Shown here piece after piece: positions 26,601 through 35,024 of a stretch of DNA of 64,000 bases (its first letter is position 1; every line of letters starts with the position of its first letter). The DNA is from Gallionella sp. (GTDB lineage Bacteria; Pseudomonadota; Gammaproteobacteria; Burkholderiales; Gallionellaceae). The DNA lies in contig JALNYK010000001.1 in assembly GCA_023229845.1 (NCBI GenBank), positions 62,001 to 126,000 of the forward strand. The letters are read 5' to 3'. A program made the position numbers and the translations under genes. The notes below the pieces were generated by a model. That model saw only the letters and a program-made list of their open reading frames with translations. It was not told the origin of the DNA and did not search any database.

Positions 26601-28198
26601 TCTTCGAGCAGAACCGCGAATTCCGGCTCGCTGTTCGTTCCATTCAGGCGTTGCGTCACCCGGCGATACAACTCCTCGGCGCGAGCGGGTTCGGCGGCGC
26701 GAGCAGATTCTTCCATCGAAAGCCGCTTGTCGGTTGCAGGCCGCACCTGCATGTCGGCGAGCGCTGCCTGCAATTCGGGAGCGAGGACGACGAGCGCCTG
26801 CAGCAGCGGGCGTTGTTCCACCTCCTGCGCCGACAGGCTACGGATCAGGCCGCGCGCATATTCCGCGCGGTCACCGTCTTGTGCGCCGTGCAGGCGGCCC
26901 AGGGTGTAGCGCCAGAAGGCGGCGTTCTTTTCGTTCTTCGCGCCGCGCAATGCCGGCAGGCCGGACAGGGCGGCCATGAAGCCGCTGTCCTGCGGCGACA
27001 GGATATTCAGCAGGTCCAGCAGCATGGATTCGGGAAATCCTTCCGCCAGTTTCTTCAGCAGCTTGTCGTCGCCCATGCGCTGCATGAACACCTCGCGCAC
27101 CAGTTCACGGTGACCGTTGCGCAATGCGTCCCACTGCCCTGCCAGTTCGTCGGCGTCGCCGGTGGCAAAGGCGGTTTCCAGTAGCGCACGCTGGCGAGCG
27201 ATATTCGAACGCCGTTCCGACGATCCTTCCGATTGCTTCGCGGCACTCGCGGCGAGAGACGCATCCACACGCCCCTCGTCCCTGGCCTCGCCATATCCGC
27301 GCACGTCGCCTTTCGACTTCCGGCCCGGCAAGTTTCCAGCGGACACACCGCTTTCGGCGGAAACGTCTTTAACGTGAAACTCGCGCAGCGATTCGTTCGC
27401 GCCCTCGCTCGCTTGCGGGAGAGGGTTGGGGAGAGGGGAACGCGCATGGCGCACGAACAAGTCTTTTGCAATTTCTCTGAGCAGCCGCTCAGGATCAGGC
27501 ACGCCGGTTTTCAGGTGCTCGCCGATCAGCCTCTCCCATACCTGTGCCTTGAGTTCATTTGCGGTAATGCTTGCGGACATTTTCTTCCGCATGTCTTCGA
27601 GCTTCCCCGTCAACTCGCCCAGCAGGACGGCTTGTGCCGGTGCGAGCAAGCGCATGAAATCGGTCAGGAGCCGGTCCGGGAATTGCCTGACCAGGCGCTT
27701 CACGACGACATCGCGATGCGGGGTTCTTTTCATGAATTCGACGAATGCGTCGCCTTGCCGGGCGAGCGTTTGTTCGAGCATCGCATCGACCGCGTCCCCC
27801 GTCGCGCGATGGTCATGCCACGGCATGCGCCCGGTCTCCAGAAAAACTTCCAGTTGTCCGCGTGCAGCCTGCGGCCTGCCGATCATGCCTTCGAGCGGAG
27901 AATGCGTCGCGGCGAGCGACTGCATCTTTTCCTTCAGGAACGCCCTGAGTTTTTCCCCGAACCGGCTTTCCATCTCGTCGCAGAATCCAGCGTGGCGGAT
28001 ATCGCCCAGATCGAGCTCCAGCCGGTCGATTCTGACCACCGTGCCGCCGTCCGCAAGCTCGCAGAAAATCTCGTCGGCCAGCGGCAGCAGGCGCTCGCGG
28101 ATAAAGTCGGCCAGCCCCGGCTCTTGCTCGCGGGCGATCTCCATCGAGTCGAACGAGATGTCGAATTCCGCATCTTCGATGATGTGGCGCTTATCCAT
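20645..28198 (-). CDS. eCIS tape measure protein (CIS_TMP, Afp14/Pvc14-like)
   Basis: 2517 aa. The N-terminus (HIIEDAEFDISFDSMEIARE, then LLPLADEIF and IDRLELDLGDI) is the signature of contractile-injection-system tape measure proteins. The body is built of repeated modules. One type has VREVFMQRMG, then FPExML and LxPxxxGF (five clear copies); another ends in YYRxxLExLIRN followed by DLE (seven copies). Two module blocks (roughly 27190-26400 and 23760-22900) are nearly identical in DNA sequence. The C-terminal ~200 residues are non-repetitive and end LPWSFALIKHPWMRRPIYVE. The tape measure sets tube length. A dispersed genomic repeat has entered the gene in frame near residues 250-277. The start overlaps the upstream baseplate gene by 8 nt. 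Confidence 0.92.
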   Translation of the reverse strand: MDKRHIIEDAEFDISFDSMEIAREQEPGLADFIRERLLPLADEIFCELADGGTVVRIDRLELDLGDIRHAGFCDEMESRFGEKLRAFLKEKMQSLAATHSPLEGMIGRPQAARGQLEVFLETGRMPWHDHRATGDAVDAMLEQTLARQGDAFVEFMKRTPHRDVVVKRLVRQFPDRLLTDFMRLLAPAQAVLLGELTGKLEDMRKKMSASITANELKAQVWERLIGEHLKTGVPDPERLLREIAKDLFVRHARSPLPNPLPQASEGANESLREFHVKDVSAESGVSAGNLPGRKSKGDVRGYGEARDEGRVDASLAASAAKQSEGSSERRSNIARQRALLETAFATGDADELAGQWDALRNGHRELVREVFMQRMGDDKLLKKLAEGFPESMLLDLLNILSPQDSGFMAALSGLPALRGAKNEKNAAFWRYTLGRLHGAQDGDRAEYARGLIRSLSAQEVEQRPLLQALVVLAPELQAALADMQVRPATDKRLSMEESARAAEPARAEELYRRVTQRLNGTNSEPEFAVLLEEMANAYPETLARLQRQLQTGELHADVGTLDAREAEQMSAALIRLNSGAKESGFLRAVEAQAQQARDRQRYYRYVLERLIRNETVDLEAALDDAGNKAVQQRVRTDSVGDAAPGPQLSAQQDRQSDGKERITRPLAEFAETGRAVELYRRVTRRLSGASGEPEFAALVEEMASAYPETLAYLQRQLQSGELHANVGRLDAGEARQLVAALIRLNSGAKESDFLRAIGRYAGRAKSERGYYQCILENMIRNRTIDLEDAVRSQGEIVPRDLQRTAPDVADMEDSASSSSRQEDDATVDAEPALEPVKLLRIRLEEALVLGHAEGVEAVWGELLLNHVAMLREVFAQRLGNEVARSRLVDGFPELMLHELMRALAPEDGGFVEMLAGQPELRSGGLVGAKNIPLLEYTLSYLHACGASRYDRSEYARGLVRHLSERGYAQADILRAIARIDPELGGAIIAHEGGIVSALATGKRAADSSLQGLLAGMLGRKLLQRLCDRDRTLAQEIGELAEAWPEVAREFYRQLQSDAAAMDVAALSAREASLHAAAFIVSNHGRMGDDFLREIELHAGKARDELHYYRTILEMLLRNRVVDLEAAMAAAPESEAGEEGAPVRVRMDDASGIDALRTRFESALMEGNAEAIADVWDELRFNRGGLVREVFNIRMREGASRKKLAERFPEAMLFELMRVLAPLASGFIERLDTQLGLLGEGEKAGDIRLAAREHALAYVYAFGARDFKRDEYARGLIQRMVMQGVDASLFWRAMAAIDPVLTLSLSEPHLGGKTRVGETPIPIGGTARVAETQPIIEKTAQPIPPIDAGRTAELYERLVLHLSRQDGRDEQAGDYSSEIAELADAHPETLKRLYRRLQTDELDMDALRLNAREARQLAVFFAGLAQGNEGKDFQRELDARVGKAKDEPGFYRHILEKLIRNQAVDFDAAMNEAQQTPDRIARQRAQLETAFATGDAGELAGQWEALRNEHCELVREVFMQRMGDGKLLKKLAEGFPESMLQDLLNILSSQERDFMAALSTLPELRGAKNEKNAAFWRYTLGRMHGAQDGDRAEYVRGLIRSLSAQGMEQGPLLQAIVALDPELQAALADMQAEPAIGTQPPAEEPAHAGELYRRVTQRLNGTSSEPEFAALLEEMASAYPEMLARLQRQLQSGELHADVGALDAREAGQMVTVLIRLNSGAKESDFLRAVQTQAQQVRDRQRYYRHILERLIRNETVDLEATLDDAGNEAAQQRAHSDSVGDAALEQPLSAQQDRQADGRERITLPLAEFAETGRASELYRRVTGRLIGASGGEPEFVALVEEMASTYPETLVRLHRQLQSGELRAQIDVLDAGEARQMAAALIRLNSGAKENGFLREVDAQALQARDRQRYYRYVLERLIRNETVDLEAALDDAAPGNDAIPMTERPAPAGDTTRDEESTQEQNVAHASDEVAMPVRTVWLRTLLDTALSEGNAGELVGAWDEIRQRHAGLVRESFQRRMGDQSARQRVAQGFPKTLLAELVRILAPMESGFIETLAVQLQQEQGGASSAKNTPLWEYTMGYLHATASSGFDRRDYVSGLLNCLGEQSVSRDGILQAVTRTDAALGQALSARQDMRADTQEESARTAATEMSATGTSAIETEQAGELYRRVTQRLSGASGGEPDFAALVAEMANAYPETLAHLLRQLQAGELRTDVGTLGAREAKAVATALIRLNSGARESEFLRTVERYAARAQSEQGYYRFILENLIHDSAIDLEEAASVVSQEAARQISTDDRGEENRALPGAMSGDKHRPQMVEDARPRATTGDKTMQVENTSAFDGHGAMDDSESAEEIYIANAGMVLATPYLPQLFRMLDLTEGTKFKDERSAERAIHLLQFMVNESCDSPEFLLSLNKLLCGVPTGVPIVREIELLSREKDAIEGMLNGIIRNWTILGNTSVQGLRESFLQRSGRLQLKEDNWHLKVEPKGIDVLLDRLPWSFALIKHPWMRRPIYVEWR
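22400..27190 (-). repeat. Long near-identical internal repeats in the tape-measure gene
   Basis: The stretch around 26500-27190 and the stretch around 23050-23760 share long runs of near-identical bases (for example both carry the CGCCAGTTTCTTCAGCA and CCCAGGGTGTAGCGCCAGAA segments). Further related modules surround them. Such direct repeats could recombine to delete or duplicate about 3.4 kb and change tube length. Confidence 0.8.
27369..27449. repeat. Dispersed TAACGTGAAACTCGCG repeat inside the tape-measure gene
   Basis: Contains TTAACGTGAAACTCGCG, CGATTCGTTCGC and CGCTTGCGGGAGAGG, matching the intergenic copies at 45260-45382 and 61538-61690. On the minus strand it is read in frame as SPLPNPLPQASEGANESLRE, a low-complexity peptide unlike the surrounding helical modules. 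Confidence 0.85.
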
Positions 28199-30284
28199 TC
28201 TTCTTCCTTATCTCGCGAAGAAAAAGAATCATCTGCGCCGCCACCGCATCGGTCTTGTCCGCGCCACCGGATTGCCGTTTCGCTTTCAGCCATTCCTCGT
28301 GCAGCACCTCGAACCTGCGCATCGGTCCCGCGGCTAGCCAGAAAATTTCCGGGTAAATATGCGCCGGGCAGTTCAGGTAAACCGTCTCCTCCGCCAGGTT
28401 CCTGAAATCCTTGTCGGCATAACATCCCGGCCCTGCGGGAAACAGGACGGTGATCCTGAAGTTGTAGAAATCGTCGGGAATGCGATGGCCGTTCCGCGCG
28501 GACTCGCCGCGGGGGCGCAGCAGGATATGCTCCACGATACGGATATCGGCGCCCGTGCGATCTTGTTCCGACGCGCCGTCCGGCGACGGCTTCAGACCGA
28601 GCAGCAGCGCCAGTTTTTTATTCAGCCCGGCAGTGTTGCCGCTGTCGTCCGCCGGCTTGAGATAATCGAATGCCGCGGCCCGGTTCTTGCCGATATCCAC
28701 GATCCCTTTCAGGAAGGCGATCTTTTTCTCGATGCGTTCGCCTTCCGCATCCGTGCCCTCTTCCCAGAATTGCCGCAAGGAATTCAGTGTGAGTTTTTCA
28801 CCGTACATGCCCAGCAAATAATCGAGCGCCCGGCTCCGCCTGTCGCCATAGCGCTCGAACTTCGCCAGCAACCCGGCGACATCGACCTCCATCTGCGCGA
28901 CGCCGTTCGCATAGAGCGTCTCGACCTCGGGGATGACATCGCTCCGCAAGACCTGCGGGGGGCGAGTCCGTACTTGCGGCTCGTCCAGAGAAAACAGCTC
29001 CGGTATGCCCTGCATGTTTTGCAAAAAATTCACCATGGCCTGCTCGAAGAACAGCAAGTAGGCCTTGAGTTGCATCGCCTGCGCCTTTCTTGTGGGCGAC
29101 GCCGAATCGGGCACGCCGTGTGCGTTGAGTCCGTAGACATCCGGAAAATGATTCTGGATCGAGAAATACTCGCTGACGTTCCTGAAATCGGCGGCGGGCA
29201 TCATGGCCTCCACCCAGTCGAATTGCCGTTTATGGCGTCTCGATGCCTGGCTCTGGAATTCCAGCCGTTCGAATTCGGTTTCAACCTTGCGCAGCGAAAC
29301 CCGGTATGCCTTGCCAGCCCGCTGAAGCCTGACGCCATCCGCGCCATCCTGTAGCGGAAAGCGCAGGCAGGCCACACTCAAGCAGGAATGCTCACCACCC
29401 AGCCTGATGCAATCGTGCCCGTTGCCTTGCCCATCCACAAATGCGAGATGTCTGACATTCGTCACTCCGTCTATCCGGCTGACTCTTCCGATCAGGTCGG
29501 GAATCGAAAACTGGCCGCGCCATGGATGCAACGCCTCTTCGGCGATATAGCCGTGCGCCGTCGCTACGCCGTCGAAAAGCGCTTCGAGCGTATGCCCGCT
29601 CTTGTACATTTCCACGGAAGAATGGACGGCAACCGTGGGGCTCAGGTATTGCGCGCATACGTAATATATCTCCGCCAGGATGCCGTCCGGCTCGCGCTTG
29701 CCGTCGATCTCGATTTCGCCGCGCAATGCATAGGGAATGCGTTCGACGATTTCCACGCCGGCCAGGTCTTCGCATAAATTCCGGTTCGCCGCATAGACCT
29801 TCTCGATGAGGTCGGTGTAAACCTTCCTGACGCTCACATCGCCCTGATTCTTCACCCGTTCGCTCAATTGCACGTAGATGAAATGCAGCCCCTGCACGCC
29901 TCCCGTTTCCGCCGAATTCCGCTTGACCCACACGTTGTCGATGTTGGGAACGGCGTCTAGTATCAGCTTACGGTAGTCGTTATCGGTCACCGCGCGGCAG
30001 GAAAATATTTCGTCCGGGCGATGCAGGGCCTGCTTGTCGAAATCGATTTCGCCACCGTCCCGCGCCAGGTAATCCCCCGCGCCGAACCCGCTCCGATAGG
30101 CCAGGTCGGTCAGTCCGTAACACAGCGCCTCCAGTATGGTGACGCCCGGATCGTGCAAGTTGTAATCCGTCCAGACATCGCCGGATATTTCCTGGACGAG
30201 CCGTATCCCTTCCTTCCTCAGGCCGTCGAAATCGAGGCCATCCGGATCGGGCTGGAGCTTCTTGATGAACGATGCGTCCATCAT
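28191..30284 (-). CDS. eCIS baseplate wedge protein, gpJ/gp6-like (Afp12-like)
   Basis: 697 aa. It starts MMDASFIKK and soon shows DVWTDYNLHDPGVTILEALC, then YGLTDLAYRSGF, the hallmark of baseplate J-like proteins of eCIS and related tails. The C-terminal half is divergent (LKAYLLFFEQAMVNFLQNMQ). In Afp/PVC machines two gp6-like wedge proteins (Afp11, Afp12) build the baseplate; this is the shorter one. It follows the fibre-like gene by 90 nt and overlaps the tape measure gene by 8 nt. The first of two adjacent ATG codons is given as start. Confidence 0.88.
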   Translation of the reverse strand: MMDASFIKKLQPDPDGLDFDGLRKEGIRLVQEISGDVWTDYNLHDPGVTILEALCYGLTDLAYRSGFGAGDYLARDGGEIDFDKQALHRPDEIFSCRAVTDNDYRKLILDAVPNIDNVWVKRNSAETGGVQGLHFIYVQLSERVKNQGDVSVRKVYTDLIEKVYAANRNLCEDLAGVEIVERIPYALRGEIEIDGKREPDGILAEIYYVCAQYLSPTVAVHSSVEMYKSGHTLEALFDGVATAHGYIAEEALHPWRGQFSIPDLIGRVSRIDGVTNVRHLAFVDGQGNGHDCIRLGGEHSCLSVACLRFPLQDGADGVRLQRAGKAYRVSLRKVETEFERLEFQSQASRRHKRQFDWVEAMMPAADFRNVSEYFSIQNHFPDVYGLNAHGVPDSASPTRKAQAMQLKAYLLFFEQAMVNFLQNMQGIPELFSLDEPQVRTRPPQVLRSDVIPEVETLYANGVAQMEVDVAGLLAKFERYGDRRSRALDYLLGMYGEKLTLNSLRQFWEEGTDAEGERIEKKIAFLKGIVDIGKNRAAAFDYLKPADDSGNTAGLNKKLALLLGLKPSPDGASEQDRTGADIRIVEHILLRPRGESARNGHRIPDDFYNFRITVLFPAGPGCYADKDFRNLAEETVYLNCPAHIYPEIFWLAAGPMRRFEVLHEEWLKAKRQSGGADKTDAVAAQMILFLREIRKKNG

Positions 30285-30374
30285 GTTTTATGTGTCCCTC
30301 TCGGCATCGGTATATTCATGTTCCATTCCGGTCTCCCCGCTCTTGCGGTCTCTCAGTTCTCGCGGTCACCCGGA

Positions 30375-31220
30375 TCACGCGCCGCCCGTCGTGTTTTTCG
30401 CCCCGTCCTTCTTGACGCAATCCGTCATGAAAGGGTCGAACCATAACTGGGTCAGGTAATAGCGGATGTAGATTTCCTCCTTGGCGTTCTGTTCGTAACA
30501 GCACCGCACCCTCATCTCCAGCGAGTAATCGTGCGTCCCGCCGACCCAGCGCAGCTCGATCTGGTCGCACCTCGACGAAAAATGCGCCTGGTGATAGGTG
30601 ATGTTTCCTTTTTTCGAATTGAACGTGCTCAGCGCATAGGCGTGCAGCAGCGCATATCTGCCGCTGTGCGGCTTGCCGACGCCGGCCATGATCTCGAACG
30701 CCTGGCAGCCGTCCAGCCTGGCGATGACGGGATGCCACTTCCCGTCGGCCCTCACCTCCATCGTTCCCGCCCTGCCGATCCGTCCATCCGCGGCGATGAC
30801 GCCGTCGATATCCAGTTCGTGCTCCGGATCGTTTTTGTTGATGCCTACCCGGATTTTTCCTTCGGTGGATTTGCCCGGTCCCACGACAGTTTCCGGTGCA
30901 CTCGCCAACGTCAGCCCGGTGGCCTTGTTGTTACCGTAGAAGAAATTCAGGTTCTTGTTGTTCTCCACGTTTCCGCCGTAGCCGCTCACCGAAAAGGCAA
31001 TCGACCAGAGCGGCGCTTTGACGGTGATTTCGTCGTAGAAACCGACCAGCTTGCTGCGATTGTCCAGCTGGGCGATTTTCATCCCCTCTTCGGGCGTCTT
31101 GTCGAATCCATCGTCTACGATATTCACCACCGAATCGATGAGGTCGCCGAACGCCTCCTGCGTGGGCAGTTGCCCGTCGGCGAAATAAGCGGACAACGTT
31201 TTCCTGTTGCGTTTCGTCAT
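30375..31220 (-). CDS. Putative short eCIS tail fibre / receptor-binding protein
   Basis: 281 aa from the ATG at 31220, which overlaps the stop of the large baseplate gene (ATGA); a longer reading to 31352 is unsupported. The N-terminus KTLSAYFADGQLPTQEAF, then DLIDSVVNIVDDGFDKT, looks like a conserved baseplate-attachment segment. The middle has EGKIRVGINKNDPEHELDID, similar to collar or pre-tip segments of phage fibres. The C-terminal ~150 residues (WHPVIARLDGCQAFEIMAGV, then SGRYALLHAYALSTF and YYLTQLWFDPFM) would be a beta-rich tip. Position between the two wedge genes supports a fibre or adhesin role, but it is far shorter than Afp13-type fibres. Function inferred. Confidence 0.65.
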   Translation of the reverse strand: MTKRNRKTLSAYFADGQLPTQEAFGDLIDSVVNIVDDGFDKTPEEGMKIAQLDNRSKLVGFYDEITVKAPLWSIAFSVSGYGGNVENNKNLNFFYGNNKATGLTLASAPETVVGPGKSTEGKIRVGINKNDPEHELDIDGVIAADGRIGRAGTMEVRADGKWHPVIARLDGCQAFEIMAGVGKPHSGRYALLHAYALSTFNSKKGNITYHQAHFSSRCDQIELRWVGGTHDYSLEMRVRCCYEQNAKEEIYIRYYLTQLWFDPFMTDCVKKDGAKNTTGGA

Positions 31221-34200
31221 TGATTTCCCCGTGACAGAATGAATGTGTTTCCGATAGCCAGGTTGGCGATCCCGGTTTTCTGGGGCGGACATACGCCCGC
31301 CTCGTCCTCGACCTCGATCAGGTGATGTCCGACGGGTATCGCGATGCTCCACGGATGGAGCGGTTGAATATCGCCGTTCTTGTTCCTTGCCGTATCGGAA
31401 AGCCGATGGTGGCAGCGATCGTCGCCGTCATCGATCCGCAGCATGGAAAGCCCGGAAACGGATTCGACATAGTCGAGCCCCTGGATGTGGGACTGGATGT
31501 CATTGCAGCGCAGCCGCCAGCCGAACCGCGCCGCCAGTCCGCCGTCGCTCCAAGGCGAAAGGTAATCCACGATCTCCCGGTTCAGCCGGTTGAGCTGGGC
31601 GCCCCGTCCCGCGCCCTTCCTGAACTTCACCTTGCAGCGCACCTGTATCCGCTCGTAAGCCGGATTCCTGACTGAAATTTTCACGCAAGCGGATGCGAGC
31701 CCCTTGACGAAATCCCTGACCTCCCGCAACAGCAAGGCGTTGACCATGGGATGCGAATTCGCCGTGACCTGCTCTTTCAGATACGGGATCAATACGATCA
31801 GCAGATGGCCCGGTTTGATCTTGCGTCGCGACTCCGCATCGCCCGTCATGCAAGAGAAGCATTTGGCCTTGTATATCTCCGGGAATCGTTGCAGGACTAG
31901 CCTTTCGTAATCCCATGGCGTGACCGCGCGGTTCTTGTGGCGCAGGCGCTCGCTGGCCCGTATCGTCCGCTGCGTGTCGCTCTCGGGCGGCTTCCCGCCC
32001 GAGGACTCCATAATCTGGCGTATCCCGGCGAGTCCCGGAATCGAAAACTTCGTTTCCTTGATGCTGCCCGCAGGCAGCGCGGACGCGAGATGGGAAAGGC
32101 TGTTCTCCTCCCGTTTCGCCCAACTCACCCGCAACGCCTGGGCATGAACCGCATAGAGGCTGCACAACGTATGCATGTGCTCGTCGTCCACGGACACCCT
32201 GAGCCAGAACTGGTCCGACGGCAGTATGGTGTTTGCGCGGTCGATGTCGTCGGGGATGTCCAGCGTCACGATGCCGGACGACAGGAAGCCGTCGGTCGTG
32301 TCGGATACCACTTGGGTCTTCTTGAGCGGTCGCCACTGGTTCGAGGCGAGGTAATACCACTCGAACTCGAACGGTCTGGCGCTGGCATCCGGCAGCGAAT
32401 CCTCGCGCAAATGGAAGAACAAGGTGAGCGGGCCGGACAGCCTCGTTGCCGTCAGGCCGATGAACAGATTCCCGTCCGTTTCGTAGCGCGGAACCAGATG
32501 AATTTTTCCGTAGGCTCGCGGCGACAGGCTCTCGAAACCCTGCGGGTGGAGATGGAATACTTTTTCCTGACGCAGCTCATTTTCCGTCGAACCGATGCGC
32601 TCCAGACTGATTTGAGAGACCGCTTTGTAATTGACCGAGATGCCGCTTATCAACGGCGTATAAGGCGTATTCGGCAACGGCTTGGGCGGCAGCGATCTGG
32701 ACAGCCATTTAGCGAGCCCGAATTTCTTGAGCCTGGCGTTATCGGTCATCACCTTGGTCAGTATCGACGGATACTCTTTGTGGCCGAAGGCAAAAGACGG
32801 CTGAGCCAGCGCGAGTTTAAAAAAGCCGTCCTTGGACAGGGAATCGTAACCGTATTGCTCTTCGGCGACGTTCTCCAGCGGCCTCATGAATTTGCACACG
32901 CCGCGAAAAGAAAAACGTCGCCGCTTGCCGACTTTGCCGCTGCCGTTTTTTCCCGCACCGTCCCCGCTTGTCCCGGCACCGTCCCGGGATTCGAACAACT
33001 CCACGATCGGCTGTTCGCCCTCTTCGGCGGGCAGCCACTTGCGGTCTCGCAACACGGCGAGACCGGCCTTGAACGTGGCGTTATCGATAGCCATCGAATA
33101 CGCCCGGTAGTACTCGCCGAAGCCGTTCATTTCCTGCGGCAATCCGCTCCACTCGACATCCACCTCGAAGGCGACCAGTTTCTTCCTGGCCGCCTCGTAG
33201 CTGCCGACGACGAGATAGTCGCCGAAGGACGGCGTCGCGCCGAAAGGATTGAACTGCACATCGGCGCTCAACGGGCCGTACTGGTTGTATATCCGGATAT
33301 CCGTACAGCCCCGGACATCGACCTCGATCAGGATTTCCCTGACCGCCATTTCGGACAGCAGGCTGTAGGGATACAAATAGGCGTCCGGATTGACGGTGAA
33401 CCTGACCACCGGCAACTCGGTGTCAAAATTCTCGCCATGGATTGCCGGCGAATACGGCACGACCGCCCCCGCGCTATCGGGGAGACGAAACTGGATCTTG
33501 AAACTGTTTTCTTCGCAGCCGTCCCCATCGACAATCCGGCTTAACGGTAAATAATCGTCAACCTCGAACCAGCCGGTTTCGCCCGTGAGGCTGATCCTGA
33601 ACATGTGGCGGAATGCCTTGAAGAAGGCATCCGCCTTGCTCGTCGGAAGCACCCGGCTCAACCTGTCCGCGAAAACATTCGGGTCGCCCGCCTTGCCGCC
33701 GGGAGCGAGTTTGAAAGTCAGGCCGATATCGCGTTGCCCGTGTTTCAGCAGCAGCACGTTGCTTGCGACGGCGAATCCGATCCGCGCTTCCTCGAACTGG
33801 CTGGCGTCCTTGCTGCGTTGCGGCACGCCGAACAGGGGATGCGAAAGCTGTGCGCCACTCTCTCCGCCGCCGCGGCTCATCCGGTTCAGTTTCGCCGAGG
33901 TGGCGAACCGCTTGCGCCGTCCGCCGCGCCCCGGCGACGAGGCCAGCGAATTCTCGGGAGAGCTCAGGCTATTGCGCCCGAAATAGAGGGTGTGCAAGGA
34001 GCTGACCTTCGCATCGGTCACCAGCAAATCGTTGTCCGCCGCATAAATCAGTTCGGCATCGTTTTCGTCCAGACCGGCCCTGAATTCCGTGCCTTTGCCT
34101 ATCGTCACCTCGCGGCCTGCGGTGTCCGGCTGGACGATCAAACAGGCGCTATCGGGAACGAACTCGCGGCGTTGGATTTTCAATACGTCTTCGTAATAAA

Positions 34201-35002
34201 AATTCAGATGCCGCATGGTGAACCCGTTGGCCTTGTCCTGCACCTTGGCGAACAAGCGCAGGAACGCGATATACAGGCCTATCGCCGGATCGTGGTTACT
34301 CCGTTCGAGCGACACGCGCAACATATCCCTGGCCCCGCCTTGCAAAAACAACAGGGCGTTGTAAAACGCATGGAAGTTGGACTTCAGGAATTCTGCGACG
34401 GCGGAGTGGCCGGATGCCGGGCTGGGAACTGCGCTGCCGCTCTTGCCCGGCTTTCCGTCGCCGCCCCAGATCGGGCCGAACGTCCGGAATGCCTCGTCGG
34501 CGTTATGCACATGATGTTGCCGCAAGAAAACGCGCAGGCGCTGCAATTCCGTCCCCAGCGTTTTTTCGATCACGCCCTGCATGCTCTCGCGCACCCGCAC
34601 TGCCGCGACGCTCGACAATCTGCCCAGCCTGACGAACCATGCGTCGATAGCCATCGCCAGCCTGAAGGTCGGCAGCATCGCCAAAGCGGTGCGGCCATCA
34701 CGCAATTGGGCGAGACGCGTTTCCATATCCGCGACGAACGCGGAGAAATCCCTTTCGGCCCCGTTCAAATTCGTCGCCAGTATCGATGCGAGTATGCCCG
34801 CTTCGTCGGCCCCGAAGAATTCGCCCCAGTTGCCTTCGGCGCGAGAGTCCGCATCCCGGTGCTTCACCAGTGCGGCATATTCGGAGACCATGGCCAACAT
34901 GTCCTCGAAACGCATCTCGTCCACATTGACATATCCCTCCTTCAATGCGGGCAACAGGCGCTCGTCCTGGCTGGTTCCATCCCTGATAATCAACTTGGCC
35001 AT
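31217..35002 (-). CDS. eCIS large baseplate wedge protein (Afp11-like)
   Basis: 1261 aa, ATG start. The C-terminal third contains RASERLRHKNRAVTPWDYER, then LVLQRFPEIYKAKCF, a clear baseplate J/gp6 signature, followed by a domain with VRNPAYERIQVRCKVKFRKG and YLSPW as in wedge proteins. The N-terminal region (MAKLIIRDGTSQDERLLPAL, then YVNVDEMRFEDMLAM) is typical of the Afp11/Pvc11 group. It forms the baseplate wedge with the gp25-like and Afp12-like proteins (family knowledge). It lies 22 nt after the gp25-like gene and overlaps the fibre-like gene by 4 nt. Confidence 0.88.
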   Translation of the reverse strand: MAKLIIRDGTSQDERLLPALKEGYVNVDEMRFEDMLAMVSEYAALVKHRDADSRAEGNWGEFFGADEAGILASILATNLNGAERDFSAFVADMETRLAQLRDGRTALAMLPTFRLAMAIDAWFVRLGRLSSVAAVRVRESMQGVIEKTLGTELQRLRVFLRQHHVHNADEAFRTFGPIWGGDGKPGKSGSAVPSPASGHSAVAEFLKSNFHAFYNALLFLQGGARDMLRVSLERSNHDPAIGLYIAFLRLFAKVQDKANGFTMRHLNFYYEDVLKIQRREFVPDSACLIVQPDTAGREVTIGKGTEFRAGLDENDAELIYAADNDLLVTDAKVSSLHTLYFGRNSLSSPENSLASSPGRGGRRKRFATSAKLNRMSRGGGESGAQLSHPLFGVPQRSKDASQFEEARIGFAVASNVLLLKHGQRDIGLTFKLAPGGKAGDPNVFADRLSRVLPTSKADAFFKAFRHMFRISLTGETGWFEVDDYLPLSRIVDGDGCEENSFKIQFRLPDSAGAVVPYSPAIHGENFDTELPVVRFTVNPDAYLYPYSLLSEMAVREILIEVDVRGCTDIRIYNQYGPLSADVQFNPFGATPSFGDYLVVGSYEAARKKLVAFEVDVEWSGLPQEMNGFGEYYRAYSMAIDNATFKAGLAVLRDRKWLPAEEGEQPIVELFESRDGAGTSGDGAGKNGSGKVGKRRRFSFRGVCKFMRPLENVAEEQYGYDSLSKDGFFKLALAQPSFAFGHKEYPSILTKVMTDNARLKKFGLAKWLSRSLPPKPLPNTPYTPLISGISVNYKAVSQISLERIGSTENELRQEKVFHLHPQGFESLSPRAYGKIHLVPRYETDGNLFIGLTATRLSGPLTLFFHLREDSLPDASARPFEFEWYYLASNQWRPLKKTQVVSDTTDGFLSSGIVTLDIPDDIDRANTILPSDQFWLRVSVDDEHMHTLCSLYAVHAQALRVSWAKREENSLSHLASALPAGSIKETKFSIPGLAGIRQIMESSGGKPPESDTQRTIRASERLRHKNRAVTPWDYERLVLQRFPEIYKAKCFSCMTGDAESRRKIKPGHLLIVLIPYLKEQVTANSHPMVNALLLREVRDFVKGLASACVKISVRNPAYERIQVRCKVKFRKGAGRGAQLNRLNREIVDYLSPWSDGGLAARFGWRLRCNDIQSHIQGLDYVESVSGLSMLRIDDGDDRCHHRLSDTARNKNGDIQPLHPWSIAIPVGHHLIEVEDEAGVCPPQKTGIANLAIGNTFILSRGNQ

Positions 35003-35024
35003 CGTGTCCGATTTCGGGGTCCGG

